Assembly (NCBI GenBank): GCA_023427845.1
Contig: JAEYZX010000006.1
Span: 1-16,492, forward strand
DNA: 16,492 nt
Direction: 5' to 3'
Origin: Bacteroidota bacterium
Lineage (GTDB): Bacteria > Bacteroidota > Bacteroidia > Flavobacteriales > Flavobacteriaceae
Part shown: positions 6,441 to 14,470 of the stretch, in pieces
Numbering within the stretch: the stretch's first letter is position 1
How the letters are laid out: each line of letters starts with the position of its first letter
The notes under the pieces: model-generated
What the model was told of the DNA's origin: nothing
Database searches by the model: none
The model's input: the letters and a program-made list of their open reading frames with translations, nothing else
Made by a program: the position numbers and the translations under genes

Positions 6441-9248
6441 ATGAGAATGTACTTTTTTCTTTTGTCATTGCTGTGTTGCGGTGTTTCGTTCGCCCAAACC
6501 ACAATTTCAGGAACCGTCACAGACGACGCTAACCAACCGGTTCCCGGTGCAAATGTAACGCTCGTGGGCGATGCCAATGCAACGGTCACAGACTCCGATG
6601 GTAAATTCATCTTAACTACCTCTTCACAGCCTCCATTTGTAATCGAAGTTTCAAGCATTGGATTTGGAACGGTCACGATGGATGTGGCTGATCCTTCACT
6701 GCCGATTGATGTGATCATCAGCGACCAGGAAACAAGACTTGACGAGATCGTGGTTTCGGCATCGCGAACGCCCGAACGTATCCTGGAGTCGCCCGTGACA
6801 GTCGAACGAATGGGAATAAAAGAGGTCCGAAATACAACGGCGCCAACCTTTTACGAAGGACTCGAAAATTTAAAAGAAGTACACTTCAATACCAGTAGTT
6901 TGTCTTTTAAGTCGATAAATACCAGGGGTTTTGCCACTGTTGCAAATACGCGGTTCATGCAGTTGGTTGACGGAATGGACAATTCGTCGCCTGCGCTGAA
7001 CTTCGTTTTGGGCAATCTTGTCGGACTTTCCGATCTTGATGTACACAGTGTCGAACTTCTTCCCGGTGCATCGTCGGCATTGTACGGGGCGAATGCATTC
7101 AATGGTATATTGTTCATGAACAGTAAAAATCCGTTCGATCATACAGGAATTAGTTTCTACGCTAAATACGGTAAAACCAATCAGAAGCTTGCCGGCGAGA
7201 ACGATTACTATGATTTCGGAATCCGCATGGCGCATAAATTCAACGACTACATTGCCGTTAAGGCAAACTTCACGCTGCTTAAAGCGACTGAATGGATTGC
7301 AGGCGATGAACGAAGCATGACCAATGGCGGGCTTGGTCATGACATCAATCAGAACTATGATGGTTTGAATATTTATGGTGATGAGGTTACGACTTTTATT
7401 CCGAATGTAGGCCAGGTTTCCCGTACCGGATATGCCGAAGTCGATCTAAGCGACAATGAAATCGAAAGCGTAAAATTTGATGCGGCAATGCATTTCAGGC
7501 CATTTAAAAATGATTTCGAAATCAGCCTGATGCATAAAGTCGGAATGGGAAGCACGATCTACCAGGGTGCAAATCGCTACAAACTCGACAATTTCATCAT
7601 GCAGCAAAGTAAATTCGAGGCAAAAAACCGAAATTTCTTTGCCCGCGTTTATTATACGACCGAAACTGCTGGAGATTCATATGACATGCGTTTTGCCGCC
7701 TGGAACATAAACCGCCAGTGGAAAAGCGATCAGGAATGGTTCACTAATTATGCCACGGCGTATCAATTATCGAGCGCAATCATGGGCGTGAATACCAATC
7801 AGGCGATGGGAATCGCGAGAAACTATGCCGATTATAATCAACTTCCGGCTCAATTGCAGGGATTGCCACAATTCGCGGTTGCGCCACTGAATTCACGAAT
7901 CATGCCGGGAACTCCGGAATTCAACAATGCAATGGCAACAGTAACTTCGAATCCTGACCAAAGTGTTGGTGCGCAGTTTGTCGATGAATCGAGTTTGATT
8001 CACTCTGATGTAAATTATAATTTCAAAGAACTTATCGATTTTGCCGAAATTCAGCTTGGAGGTTCATTCCGCCAGTACATTTTAAATTCCGAAGGAACGA
8101 TTTTCACCGACTACGATGGTGCTATCCGATACAATGAATACGGAATTTATACGCAGTTGCAGAAAAAATTCATGGACGACCGGCTTAAATTCACTGGCTC
8201 GATCCGTTTCGATAAATCACAGAATTTCGACGGACAGGTTTCACCGCGTATTTCGTTTGTTTATTCAGCCGGCGAAAGGAAGAACCACAACTTTAGGGCA
8301 TCGTTCCAAACCGGTTTCCGCAACCCGACAACTCAGGATCAATACATAGGACTTAACCTAGGGCCATTTGTTCTGATTGGTTCGGCACAGGAAAATCTCG
8401 ACCGCTATAGCGAAACATTGAATGTTAGTGCAGCTGGTCAAATGTTCCCTGGCGTGGGTCCAACAGTAACCTTCACGGGTAACGATGCCTACAACAACAA
8501 CCTTTATACAGCACCATCGCTGGCAGCATTTGCTATTTCGCAAAACCCTGCCGATCTTGAAATTGCAAATATCAAACTGGTAAAACCTGAACAGGTGAAG
8601 GCATTTGAAATTGGATATAAATCGATAATCCAAAATGATTTGACCGTAGATATCAATGCCTACTACAATATCTACAATGACTTCATGAGCACTGCCCGCG
8701 TAATCCGTCCTTATTATGGAACGGTTGGTACCGATGTTTCAGATCCTGCTGTGCAATTAGGGCTGCAGGCATTGTCGAACGGCGACCGCCGCGTATTCCA
8801 GGTATACACCAATACAACCGAAACCGTAACTTCTTATGGTGTAGGGGTTGGATTGTCGAAACGTGTTTTCGGAAAGTACGAAGTTGGCGTCAATTATAAT
8901 TTTGCGGATTTTGATTTCGATCAGGAAAAAGATCCTGCATTCGTGGCTGGTTTCAATACCCCAAAGCATCGCGTAAAAGGATCGTTTGGAAATCCTGCCG
9001 TATTTGAAAACTTCGGATTCAATATGAATGTACGTTGGAGCGATGAATATTTGTGGCAATCTTCATTTGCCGACGGAATCATTCCGGCTGTTACCGTATT
9101 CGACATGCAGCTTAGTTATGCCATTCCTAAAATCAAATCGGTTTTCAAAGCAAGTGCATCGAATCTTTTTGGGGACGATTACCTTCAGGTTGTAGGAGCA
9201 GGACGAATCGGACAGCAGTATTTGATTTCGTGGATTATTAATCCGTAG
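6441..9248 (+). CDS. TonB-dependent outer-membrane receptor with N-terminal carboxypeptidase-regulatory-like domain
   Basis: The 935-residue protein has a signal peptide (cleavage likely after VSFA, residue 18). A CarboxypepD_reg-like beta-sandwich at about 20-95 follows (TISGTVTDDANQPVPGANVT start, DSDGKF at 51-56). A TonB-box-like stretch LDEIVVSASR is at 100-109. The plug domain at about 110-235 shows SINTRGF (158-164) and ELLPGASSALYGANAFNGI (205-223). The rest is a 22-strand-type barrel ending near the C-terminal YLISWIINP. Such receptors import bulky substrates across the outer membrane with energy from TonB-ExbBD. No SusD-type partner follows; instead an SGNH-like lipoprotein starts 24 bp after the stop codon, so the pair may capture and cleave an ester- or lipid-like substrate. 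The substrate itself cannot be read from the sequence. Confidence 0.95.
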   Translation: MRMYFFLLSLLCCGVSFAQTTISGTVTDDANQPVPGANVTLVGDANATVTDSDGKFILTTSSQPPFVIEVSSIGFGTVTMDVADPSLPIDVIISDQETRLDEIVVSASRTPERILESPVTVERMGIKEVRNTTAPTFYEGLENLKEVHFNTSSLSFKSINTRGFATVANTRFMQLVDGMDNSSPALNFVLGNLVGLSDLDVHSVELLPGASSALYGANAFNGILFMNSKNPFDHTGISFYAKYGKTNQKLAGENDYYDFGIRMAHKFNDYIAVKANFTLLKATEWIAGDERSMTNGGLGHDINQNYDGLNIYGDEVTTFIPNVGQVSRTGYAEVDLSDNEIESVKFDAAMHFRPFKNDFEISLMHKVGMGSTIYQGANRYKLDNFIMQQSKFEAKNRNFFARVYYTTETAGDSYDMRFAAWNINRQWKSDQEWFTNYATAYQLSSAIMGVNTNQAMGIARNYADYNQLPAQLQGLPQFAVAPLNSRIMPGTPEFNNAMATVTSNPDQSVGAQFVDESSLIHSDVNYNFKELIDFAEIQLGGSFRQYILNSEGTIFTDYDGAIRYNEYGIYTQLQKKFMDDRLKFTGSIRFDKSQNFDGQVSPRISFVYSAGERKNHNFRASFQTGFRNPTTQDQYIGLNLGPFVLIGSAQENLDRYSETLNVSAAGQMFPGVGPTVTFTGNDAYNNNLYTAPSLAAFAISQNPADLEIANIKLVKPEQVKAFEIGYKSIIQNDLTVDINAYYNIYNDFMSTARVIRPYYGTVGTDVSDPAVQLGLQALSNGDRRVFQVYTNTTETVTSYGVGVGLSKRVFGKYEVGVNYNFADFDFDQEKDPAFVAGFNTPKHRVKGSFGNPAVFENFGFNMNVRWSDEYLWQSSFADGIIPAVTVFDMQLSYAIPKIKSVFKASASNLFGDDYLQVVGAGRIGQQYLISWIINP

Positions 9249-9272
9249 TATTAAAAATTAAAAAGAAAGAAT

Positions 9273-10808
9273 ATGAAAAATAATTTCAAATGGCTGCTTT
9301 TAATATCGTTGACGTTTGCAGCATGTAATGACGACGACTCGAATACGGTTGTCGAAGAACCGATCACGGCGGGCTCAGCCGACTTTTCACACTATGTGGC
9401 ACTGGGCAACTCGCTTACTGCAGGTTATAGCGATAACGCTTTGTTCAGGGCAGGCCAGGAGAATTCGTATCCAAAAATCCTTGCCGAGCAATTTGCACAG
9501 GTTGGCGGAGGTGAATTCAAAGTGCCTTATATGAACGATAATTTCGGCGGGCTTCTTTTGGGTGGCAATCCGCTTCCGGGTTTTGGAACACGTATCTACC
9601 TAAGTGGTTTTTTGAACGCGAGTACGCCAAACATCCAAAATGTACCGGGCTTGCCCACAACCGAACTTACTTCCCCCCTCACTGGCCCTTTCAACAATAT
9701 GGGTTTTCCAGGCGCTAAGTCGTACCACTTACTTGCCAATGGTTATGGCAATTTGGCGGGTGTGCCAATGGGACTGGCGAATCCGTATTTTGCACGATTT
9801 GCATCGTCGTCCACCACTTCAATTCTAGCCGATGCTGTCGCTCAGAATCCTACGTTTTTCTCGTTGTGGATTGGAAACATGGATGTTTTGGGATATGCCA
9901 CATCGGGCGGCAGTGGGGTAAATCAGGCGGGAAATATGAATCCGGCAACGTATGCTAGCAACGACATTACCGATCCGACTGTTTTTGCAAGCGTTTACAG
10001 CACTTTGCTCGATCAGCTTACGATGAACGGAGCCAAAGGTGTCGTGGCTAACCTGCCGTATGTAACCTCAATTCCGTTTTTCCGCACAGTTCCCCATAAC
10101 CCCGTGCCGCTTGATGCCGCGACCGCGGGAATGTTGAACGCACAGCTAATCGGTCCTGCAAGCCAAATTTTAACTGCTCTTGGCGCAGGTGACCGCCTGG
10201 TTATGGTGGCAGAAGCCGGAAACAACCCGCTTTTAATAAAAGATGAAACCTTGCCCGATCTTTCGGCGCAACTTACCGGTGCGCTTACAGCCGCGGGAAT
10301 TCCGCCGGCACAGGCCGGGCTGATGGGAATGCTATATGGCCAGGCGCGTCATGCCACTTCAGCCGATCTGATCTTGCTCACCACCCGTGGCATTATTGGT
10401 ACTACACAGCCAGGCATCCCGGCGCCGTTCAATACTGTTGGGGTCACGTATCCGTTACAGGATTCGGCGGTACTGACTGCTGCCGAAGTACTTGAAGTAA
10501 AGAACGCAATCGATGCATTCAACATTTCGATCAAAGCGTTGGCTGAGGCAAAAGGTCTTGCTTTTGTTGATGCGAATGCGATAATGAACCAGTTATTCAA
10601 TGGTGGACTCCGATTTGGGAATCATCATATGTCGGCATCGTTTATTACCGGGGGCGTATTCTCGCTCGACGGTGTTCATCCAGGTGCCCGCGGATACGCG
10701 ATGGTCGCGAATAAATTCCTTGAAGCGATCAACGCAAAATACGGATCCAATTTTAAACCCGTCAATCTGGGAAATTATCCAATCCAATATCCGCAACAGT
10801 TGAATTAA
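9273..10808 (+). CDS. SGNH/GDSL-family hydrolase-like lipoprotein
   Basis: The 511-residue protein begins with a lipoprotein signal (MKNNFKWLLLISLTFAAC, Cys18) followed by NDDDSN; acidic residues directly after the Cys resemble the Bacteroidetes surface-export signal. SGNH blocks are recognisable: block I ALGNSLTAGYS with nucleophile Ser47, a FPGAKS segment near 145-150 as a possible block II, block III GNMD at 201-204 with Asn202, and block V DGVHPGARGY with Asp466 and His469. The distance between blocks I and V is longer than in small GDSL esterases, with large Gly/Ala/Pro-rich insertions. The expected activity is ester or lipid hydrolysis at the outer membrane, inferred from motifs only. 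It lies 24 bp after the TonB receptor gene and before a strong terminator, so the two form a two-gene unit. Confidence 0.88.
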   Translation: MKNNFKWLLLISLTFAACNDDDSNTVVEEPITAGSADFSHYVALGNSLTAGYSDNALFRAGQENSYPKILAEQFAQVGGGEFKVPYMNDNFGGLLLGGNPLPGFGTRIYLSGFLNASTPNIQNVPGLPTTELTSPLTGPFNNMGFPGAKSYHLLANGYGNLAGVPMGLANPYFARFASSSTTSILADAVAQNPTFFSLWIGNMDVLGYATSGGSGVNQAGNMNPATYASNDITDPTVFASVYSTLLDQLTMNGAKGVVANLPYVTSIPFFRTVPHNPVPLDAATAGMLNAQLIGPASQILTALGAGDRLVMVAEAGNNPLLIKDETLPDLSAQLTGALTAAGIPPAQAGLMGMLYGQARHATSADLILLTTRGIIGTTQPGIPAPFNTVGVTYPLQDSAVLTAAEVLEVKNAIDAFNISIKALAEAKGLAFVDANAIMNQLFNGGLRFGNHHMSASFITGGVFSLDGVHPGARGYAMVANKFLEAINAKYGSNFKPVNLGNYPIQYPQQLN

Positions 10809-10831
10809 ATTTTTGAAAACACTGCAAAACT

Positions 10832-10878
10832 GGCCACGAATTCACGAATTTTATTGTGAGTTCGTGGCCGGCTTTTTT
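10832..10878 (+). terminator. Strong intrinsic terminator after the SGNH lipoprotein gene
   Basis: A 14-bp stem pairs 10832-10845 with 10856-10869, with one T-G wobble, around a 10-base AT-rich loop and runs into GGCTTTTTT. It begins 23 bp after the stop codon. The left arm contains a tandem octamer CACGAATT (10835-10842 and 10843-10850), so the element may belong to a repeat family as well as ending transcription. Confidence 0.88.
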
Positions 10879-10987
10879 CAGATATTCGCCATCCGCCTCC
10901 CTTTTATCGTTTTTTCTAAGTTTTATCAGCGTTTTTTCCGAACGTAGACAATAGTGCAAACTTTGATTATTTATTTAGCAAATTATT

Positions 10988-11018
10988 GTTGATTTTATAT
11001 TTTTTAAAATTATCTTTG
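10988..11018 (+). promoter_or_regulatory. Promoter of atpD-atpC (Bacteroidetes type)
   Basis: TATCTTTG (11011-11018) matches the -7 consensus TAnnTTTG exactly and GTTG (10988-10991) fits the -33 TTTG element with a 19-bp spacer, the classical spacing. The predicted start of transcription is near 11024, giving a leader of about 75 nt before atpD. Confidence 0.8.
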
Positions 11019-11100
11019 CACTCTGAAAAAGAGGCCGGTTCATCTTTTAAAATGAGCGCCTTTTACAATGTTAAAGAGCTATTTAATAAATACATAAGCA

Positions 11101-12612
11101 ATGTCAAAAGTAATAGGAAAAGTTGCGCAGATCATCGGCCCGGTAGTAGACGTGGTTTTCAGTGGAAAAGATGTTGAACTTCCAAAAATCTACGATTCGT
11201 TAGAAGTCACCAGAAAAGACGGTACCTTACTCGTACTTGAAGTTCAGTCACATATCGGTGAAAATACGGTACGTACAATCTCGATGGATTCAACCGACGG
11301 TCTTAGCCGCGGTTATGAAGTTGTAGGTACAGGCGCCCCAATTCAGATGCCGATCGGCGCTGATGTTTACGGACGTTTGTTCAACGTAATCGGAGATGCA
11401 ATCGACGGTTTGGGCGATTTGCCGAAATCTGGCGAAAATGGTGTTTCAATTCACCGCGCTGCTCCAAAATTCGAAGATTTGGCGACTTCTTCTGAAGTTT
11501 TATTCACAGGTATCAAAGTAATCGATCTAATCGAACCTTATGCAAAAGGAGGAAAAATTGGATTGTTTGGTGGTGCCGGTGTCGGTAAAACGGTTTTGAT
11601 CCAGGAGCTTATCAACAATATCGCAAAAGGTCACGGTGGACTTTCAGTATTCGCGGGAGTAGGTGAAAGAACACGTGAAGGAAATGACTTGCTTCGTGAG
11701 ATGCTTGAGTCAGGAATTATAAAATATGGTGACGAATTCATGCATTCGATGGAAGCCGGCGGATGGGATCTTTCCAAAGTCGACAAAATGGGAATGCGCG
11801 ATTCAAAAGCGACTTTCGTATTCGGACAAATGAACGAGCCACCTGGAGCACGTGCACGTGTTGCGCTTTCAGGTCTTTCGATTGCTGAATATTTCCGTGA
11901 CGGAGCGGGTTCAGACCAAGGTAAAGACGTACTTTTCTTCGTTGACAATATCTTCCGTTTTACACAGGCAGGTTCTGAGGTTTCGGCGCTTTTGGGCCGT
12001 ATGCCATCGGCAGTAGGTTACCAACCAACACTGGCAACAGAAATGGGTGCGATGCAAGAGCGTATCACCTCTACAAATAAAGGTTCCATTACATCGGTAC
12101 AGGCGGTTTACGTTCCTGCGGATGACTTAACGGATCCGGCTCCGGCAACTACCTTTGCCCACCTTGATGCAACAACCGTACTTTCACGTAAGATTGCCGA
12201 GCTAGGTATCTATCCTGCGGTGGATCCGCTCGATTCAACTTCACGTATCCTTAACCCACAGGTTTTGGGTGATGAGCACTACAATTGCGCACAAAGGGTG
12301 AAAGAAATCCTTCAGAAATACAAACAACTTCAGGATATCATCGCGATCCTTGGAATGGAAGAGCTTTCAGAAGAAGATAAACTTGCGGTTTCAAGAGCAC
12401 GTCGCGTACAACGTTTCCTTTCACAGCCGTTCCACGTAGCGGAGCAGTTTACCGGAATCCCGGGCGTACTGGTAGATATCAAAGACACTATCAAAGGTTT
12501 CAACATGATCATCGACGGCGAACTCGATCACCTTCCTGAAGCGGCATTCAACCTTAAAGGAACCATCGAAGACGCAATTGAGGCTGGAGAGAAAATGTTG
12601 GCAGAAGCATAA
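11101..12612 (+). CDS. atpD: F1Fo ATP synthase subunit beta
   Basis: The 503-residue product is the catalytic beta subunit, which binds and turns over ADP and phosphate in the F1 head on the cytoplasmic side. It shows the P-loop GGAGVGKT at residues 157-164, catalytic Glu189 in GVGERTREGND, the Walker B region with LFFVDNIFRFTQAGSE, ALLGRMPSAVGYQPTL, and EELSEED in place of the classical DELSEED lever. It is about 40 residues longer than the E. coli subunit; the extra length includes an insertion around residues 204-236 (segment with HSMEAGGWDLSKVDKMG) between the catalytic Glu region and FGQMNEPPGAR, which I recall as usual in Bacteroidetes. It is followed by atpC only; genes for alpha, gamma, delta and Fo subunits are not in this window. 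Confidence 0.98.
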   Translation: MSKVIGKVAQIIGPVVDVVFSGKDVELPKIYDSLEVTRKDGTLLVLEVQSHIGENTVRTISMDSTDGLSRGYEVVGTGAPIQMPIGADVYGRLFNVIGDAIDGLGDLPKSGENGVSIHRAAPKFEDLATSSEVLFTGIKVIDLIEPYAKGGKIGLFGGAGVGKTVLIQELINNIAKGHGGLSVFAGVGERTREGNDLLREMLESGIIKYGDEFMHSMEAGGWDLSKVDKMGMRDSKATFVFGQMNEPPGARARVALSGLSIAEYFRDGAGSDQGKDVLFFVDNIFRFTQAGSEVSALLGRMPSAVGYQPTLATEMGAMQERITSTNKGSITSVQAVYVPADDLTDPAPATTFAHLDATTVLSRKIAELGIYPAVDPLDSTSRILNPQVLGDEHYNCAQRVKEILQKYKQLQDIIAILGMEELSEEDKLAVSRARRVQRFLSQPFHVAEQFTGIPGVLVDIKDTIKGFNMIIDGELDHLPEAAFNLKGTIEDAIEAGEKMLAEA

Positions 12613-12614
12613 AT

Positions 12615-12676
12615 CAGTCGGCAGTATGCAGTCGCAGTTGGCAAACTGTAAACTGTAAGCTGTAAACTGTAAACTA
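12615..12676 (+). repeat. Heptameric repeat tract in the atpD-atpC gap
   Basis: Nearly the whole gap is built from 7-base units. The left half has CAGTCGG, CAGTATG, CAGTCG (one base short) and CAGTTGG (12615-12641). The right half has CAAACTG, TAAACTG, TAAGCTG, TAAACTG and TAAACTA (12642-12676). The halves are partly complementary (CAGT against ACTG), so the RNA can fold; the centre CAGTT-GGCA-AACTG (12635-12648) is a perfect 5-bp hairpin. The tract ends 7 bp before the atpC ATG. Confidence 0.85.
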
Positions 12677-12683
12677 TAAAAAA

Positions 12684-12965
12684 ATGACATTAGAAATAGT
12701 ATCACCGGAAGCTACATTATTCAAAGGCGAAGTTACTTCGGTAACATTGCCCGGAGTTGACGGAAGTTTTCAGATATTGAATAATCACGCACCAATCGTA
12801 TCGATTTTGCAGGCAGGTGAAATCAAAATTGCGGCTCCTTCACTCTCATTTACAAAAGAGGCTGCACCGAAGTTCACAAAAGTTGACGAGCAAACCTATA
12901 CGCTCACAATCAATTCGGGAACAATTGAGATGAACCACAACAAAGTGATCGTATTGGTCGATTAA
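12684..12965 (+). CDS. atpC: F1Fo ATP synthase subunit epsilon (short form)
   Basis: The 93-residue product matches the N-terminal beta-sandwich domain of subunit epsilon, part of the central stalk that couples F1 rotation to the Fo ring. Characteristic segments are LEIVSPEATLFKGEV at residues 3-17, LPGVDGSFQILNNHAPIVS at 22-40 and the strand ending NSGTIEMNHNKVIVLVD at 77-93. The usual subunit is about 130-140 residues; the C-terminal two-helix domain, which inhibits ATP hydrolysis in many bacteria, is missing. The protein ends cleanly at the domain boundary and a terminator follows, so this is a natural short form, not a truncation, and short epsilon subunits are common in Bacteroidetes as far as I know. 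It is co-transcribed with atpD, separated by a heptad repeat tract. Confidence 0.95.
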   Translation: MTLEIVSPEATLFKGEVTSVTLPGVDGSFQILNNHAPIVSILQAGEIKIAAPSLSFTKEAAPKFTKVDEQTYTLTINSGTIEMNHNKVIVLVD

Positions 12966-12983
12966 GAGATCATATATAAATTC

Positions 12984-13013
12984 AAAGCCGGACATTTCGT
13001 TCGGCTTTTTTTT
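12984..13013 (+). terminator. Intrinsic terminator after atpC
   Basis: AAAGCCGGA (12984-12992) pairs with TTCGGCTTT (13000-13008), with one G-T wobble, around a 7-base loop and continues into a run of T. It lies 18 bp after the atpC stop codon. Confidence 0.88.
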
Positions 13014-13124
13014 GTCTTTTCCTGAAGCTTTTCCGGCTGTACGCTATATCTTTTATGGCTTCGTTCCTCAGCCACAAAAGGATGCCGCTTCCATCCGGGC
13101 TAGGGCATCGGTCGCAAAATGTAT

Positions 13125-13156
13125 TTTGCCAGCGAACGCCTTTTTTGCTAAATTGG
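13125..13156 (+). promoter_or_regulatory. Candidate promoter overlapping the start of the small membrane protein gene
   Basis: TTTG (13125-13128) and TAAATTGG (13149-13156, one mismatch to TAnnTTTG) are separated by 20 bp. The -7 box ends 3 bp before the ATG at 13160, so either the mRNA has essentially no leader or this is a chance match. Confidence 0.35.
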
Positions 13157-13159
13157 CAA

Positions 13160-13675
13160 ATGGAAAAATCAGAATTCGAGCTTGTCGTAAGCCCCGGAAG
13201 ACAATCCATCTTTTTTATTGCTCTTGCCGCAGTCTTCTTTACGAGCATGTTTTTCTTTATATATGAAGCGGTTGTGGTTTTTTATCAATATGGTGTCGGT
13301 AATGCCACGGTCCGGCTTGCCGCTGCTCAATCTGAGATAATTGTGCTGTGCCTGGTGTTCGGACTACGCTTTTCTACAGTCAAGGACATACTCATCGATG
13401 TCGATCGTGATTTACTGATTTCCAGATTCCGCGTCGGGCCTTTCTCACGCGATTTTCGACGAAAATGTCCGCATCTTGAATACATCTCGGTTTTTCGGAC
13501 TAAAAGGGACATGTTTGAAGTCAACTTGTGGTACAGAAAAAACCGCCACTACAAAATGTACGAATTTGAAGAAGCTGAAATGGCGTTTGCATTTGCCCGA
13601 ATAGCAGCGACAAAACTCAAAATCGATTTGCTCGATGCTACTGTAGCCAATAATTCGAAGTGGTTGAATACGTAA
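13160..13675 (+). CDS. Small membrane protein of unknown function
   Basis: I do not recognise this 171-residue protein. It shows two hydrophobic segments, about residues 16-42 (IFFIALAAVFFTSMFFFIYE region) and 58-71, then a soluble part of about 100 residues rich in basic and aromatic residues that begins with an ILIDVDRDLL strand pattern at 77-86 and ends in a helix-like EEAEMAFAFARIAATKL stretch. This layout (membrane hairpin followed by a small beta domain and a C-terminal helix) recalls bacterial PH-like membrane proteins, but that is a guess from shape. The frame is open further upstream to an ATG at 13055, giving 35 extra unlikely residues (many Arg, His, Pro and Cys), so I prefer ATG 13160. 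It converges with the DUF3667 gene, with 6 bp between stop codons. Confidence 0.6.
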   Translation: MEKSEFELVVSPGRQSIFFIALAAVFFTSMFFFIYEAVVVFYQYGVGNATVRLAAAQSEIIVLCLVFGLRFSTVKDILIDVDRDLLISRFRVGPFSRDFRRKCPHLEYISVFRTKRDMFEVNLWYRKNRHYKMYEFEEAEMAFAFARIAATKLKIDLLDATVANNSKWLNT

Positions 13676-13681
13676 GCATAA

Positions 13682-14470
13682 TCACGCGAACAATCCCCAG
13701 AAACCGGTGCGAATATATAGCAGGTTAATCAGCATCGTAAATGTAATCCAGAGTGTACCGCCTAACAACACCGCAAGCAATGGCCTGACCGCTCCGCGCC
13801 ACGTTTTCTTCTGCATAAATCGATGATAGAATATCACCGAATAAACAATCTGGAAACCAAAATGTGCAAGCGTGCCAACATCATCCGGCCAATTGAAAAT
13901 ATAGGCTGCAGGAATAATGAGTACGGCATACACAAGCATGAAATATCCTGCCATGTACATGCAAGCCACCAAATGTTCGATAAAATTGTATTTCCCGCGG
14001 ATATAAAGAAGCCAAAAAGAGAATGCCGTCACCGGAAGTGCGAGAATCATCAGCATATCGGAATGCTTTATCATGAATAATCTCATTTTCGCTTCACGTA
14101 TTTGATATAATGCTCGAATATCAGTTGTATTTTCGTCCACAGATTGCTGCGCCATTGCGGTGAGTTCCGGTGGTAGATACTGTAAATTATACGCAATCAG
14201 CAAAATAAATCCGACGATCAAATAAAAATTCAGTGGCGGAAAATGCTTTTTGCGCATGCCGTTGATGTATTCATGCGCAACAATTCCTGTTTTTAACGTC
14301 AAATCACGCACTAAGGTAAATAATCCGCGATCGGCATGTGTGAAGTAGTGAATCGCATCGTGCGCGACATCATGAACGGAGAGTTTGTGTATGGCGGTCT
14401 TTTGACTGCAATTCGGGCAAAATGAATATCGTTTTAATATTCTTTCGCCGCAATTTTTACAACTTTCCAT
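13682..14470 (-). CDS. DUF3667 domain membrane protein with N-terminal zinc ribbon
   Basis: The 262-residue protein opens with a four-cysteine zinc-ribbon pattern: Cys4 and Cys7, then Cys18 and Cys21 (CKNCG and CPNCS). The next segment, HYFTHADRGLFTLVRDL at 41-57 and GIVAHEYINGMRKKHFPPL at 62-80, is the typical core of DUF3667, a family found mainly in Bacteroidetes. About five membrane segments follow (near 80-96, 139-157, 168-192, 203-216 and 229-252), so the ribbon probably faces the cytoplasm. Function is unknown; nothing in the neighbours explains it. The start at 14470 is set by the ribbon, which begins three residues later. It runs towards the small membrane protein gene and away from bioF. 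Confidence 0.85.
   Translation of the reverse strand: MESCKNCGERILKRYSFCPNCSQKTAIHKLSVHDVAHDAIHYFTHADRGLFTLVRDLTLKTGIVAHEYINGMRKKHFPPLNFYLIVGFILLIAYNLQYLPPELTAMAQQSVDENTTDIRALYQIREAKMRLFMIKHSDMLMILALPVTAFSFWLLYIRGKYNFIEHLVACMYMAGYFMLVYAVLIIPAAYIFNWPDDVGTLAHFGFQIVYSVIFYHRFMQKKTWRGAVRPLLAVLLGGTLWITFTMLINLLYIRTGFWGLFA

Noticed and set aside
10762..10959. Minus-strand frame of 65 codons over the SGNH gene end and its terminator
   Set aside because: It crosses a strong terminator hairpin and overlaps a real gene; no recognisable domain or start signal.
12615..12676. Short regular repeats that might suggest a CRISPR array
   Set aside because: Units are 7 bases with no spacers, far too short for CRISPR, and no cas gene is near.
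12421..12705. Minus-strand open frame of 94 codons over the atpD end and the repeat
   Set aside because: It is antisense to atpD and the heptad tract; the repetitive SLQF-type residues only reflect the DNA repeat.
12982..13266. Overlapping frames on both strands after atpC
   Set aside because: They run through the atpC terminator, have no family features, and conflict with the better-supported frame from 13160.
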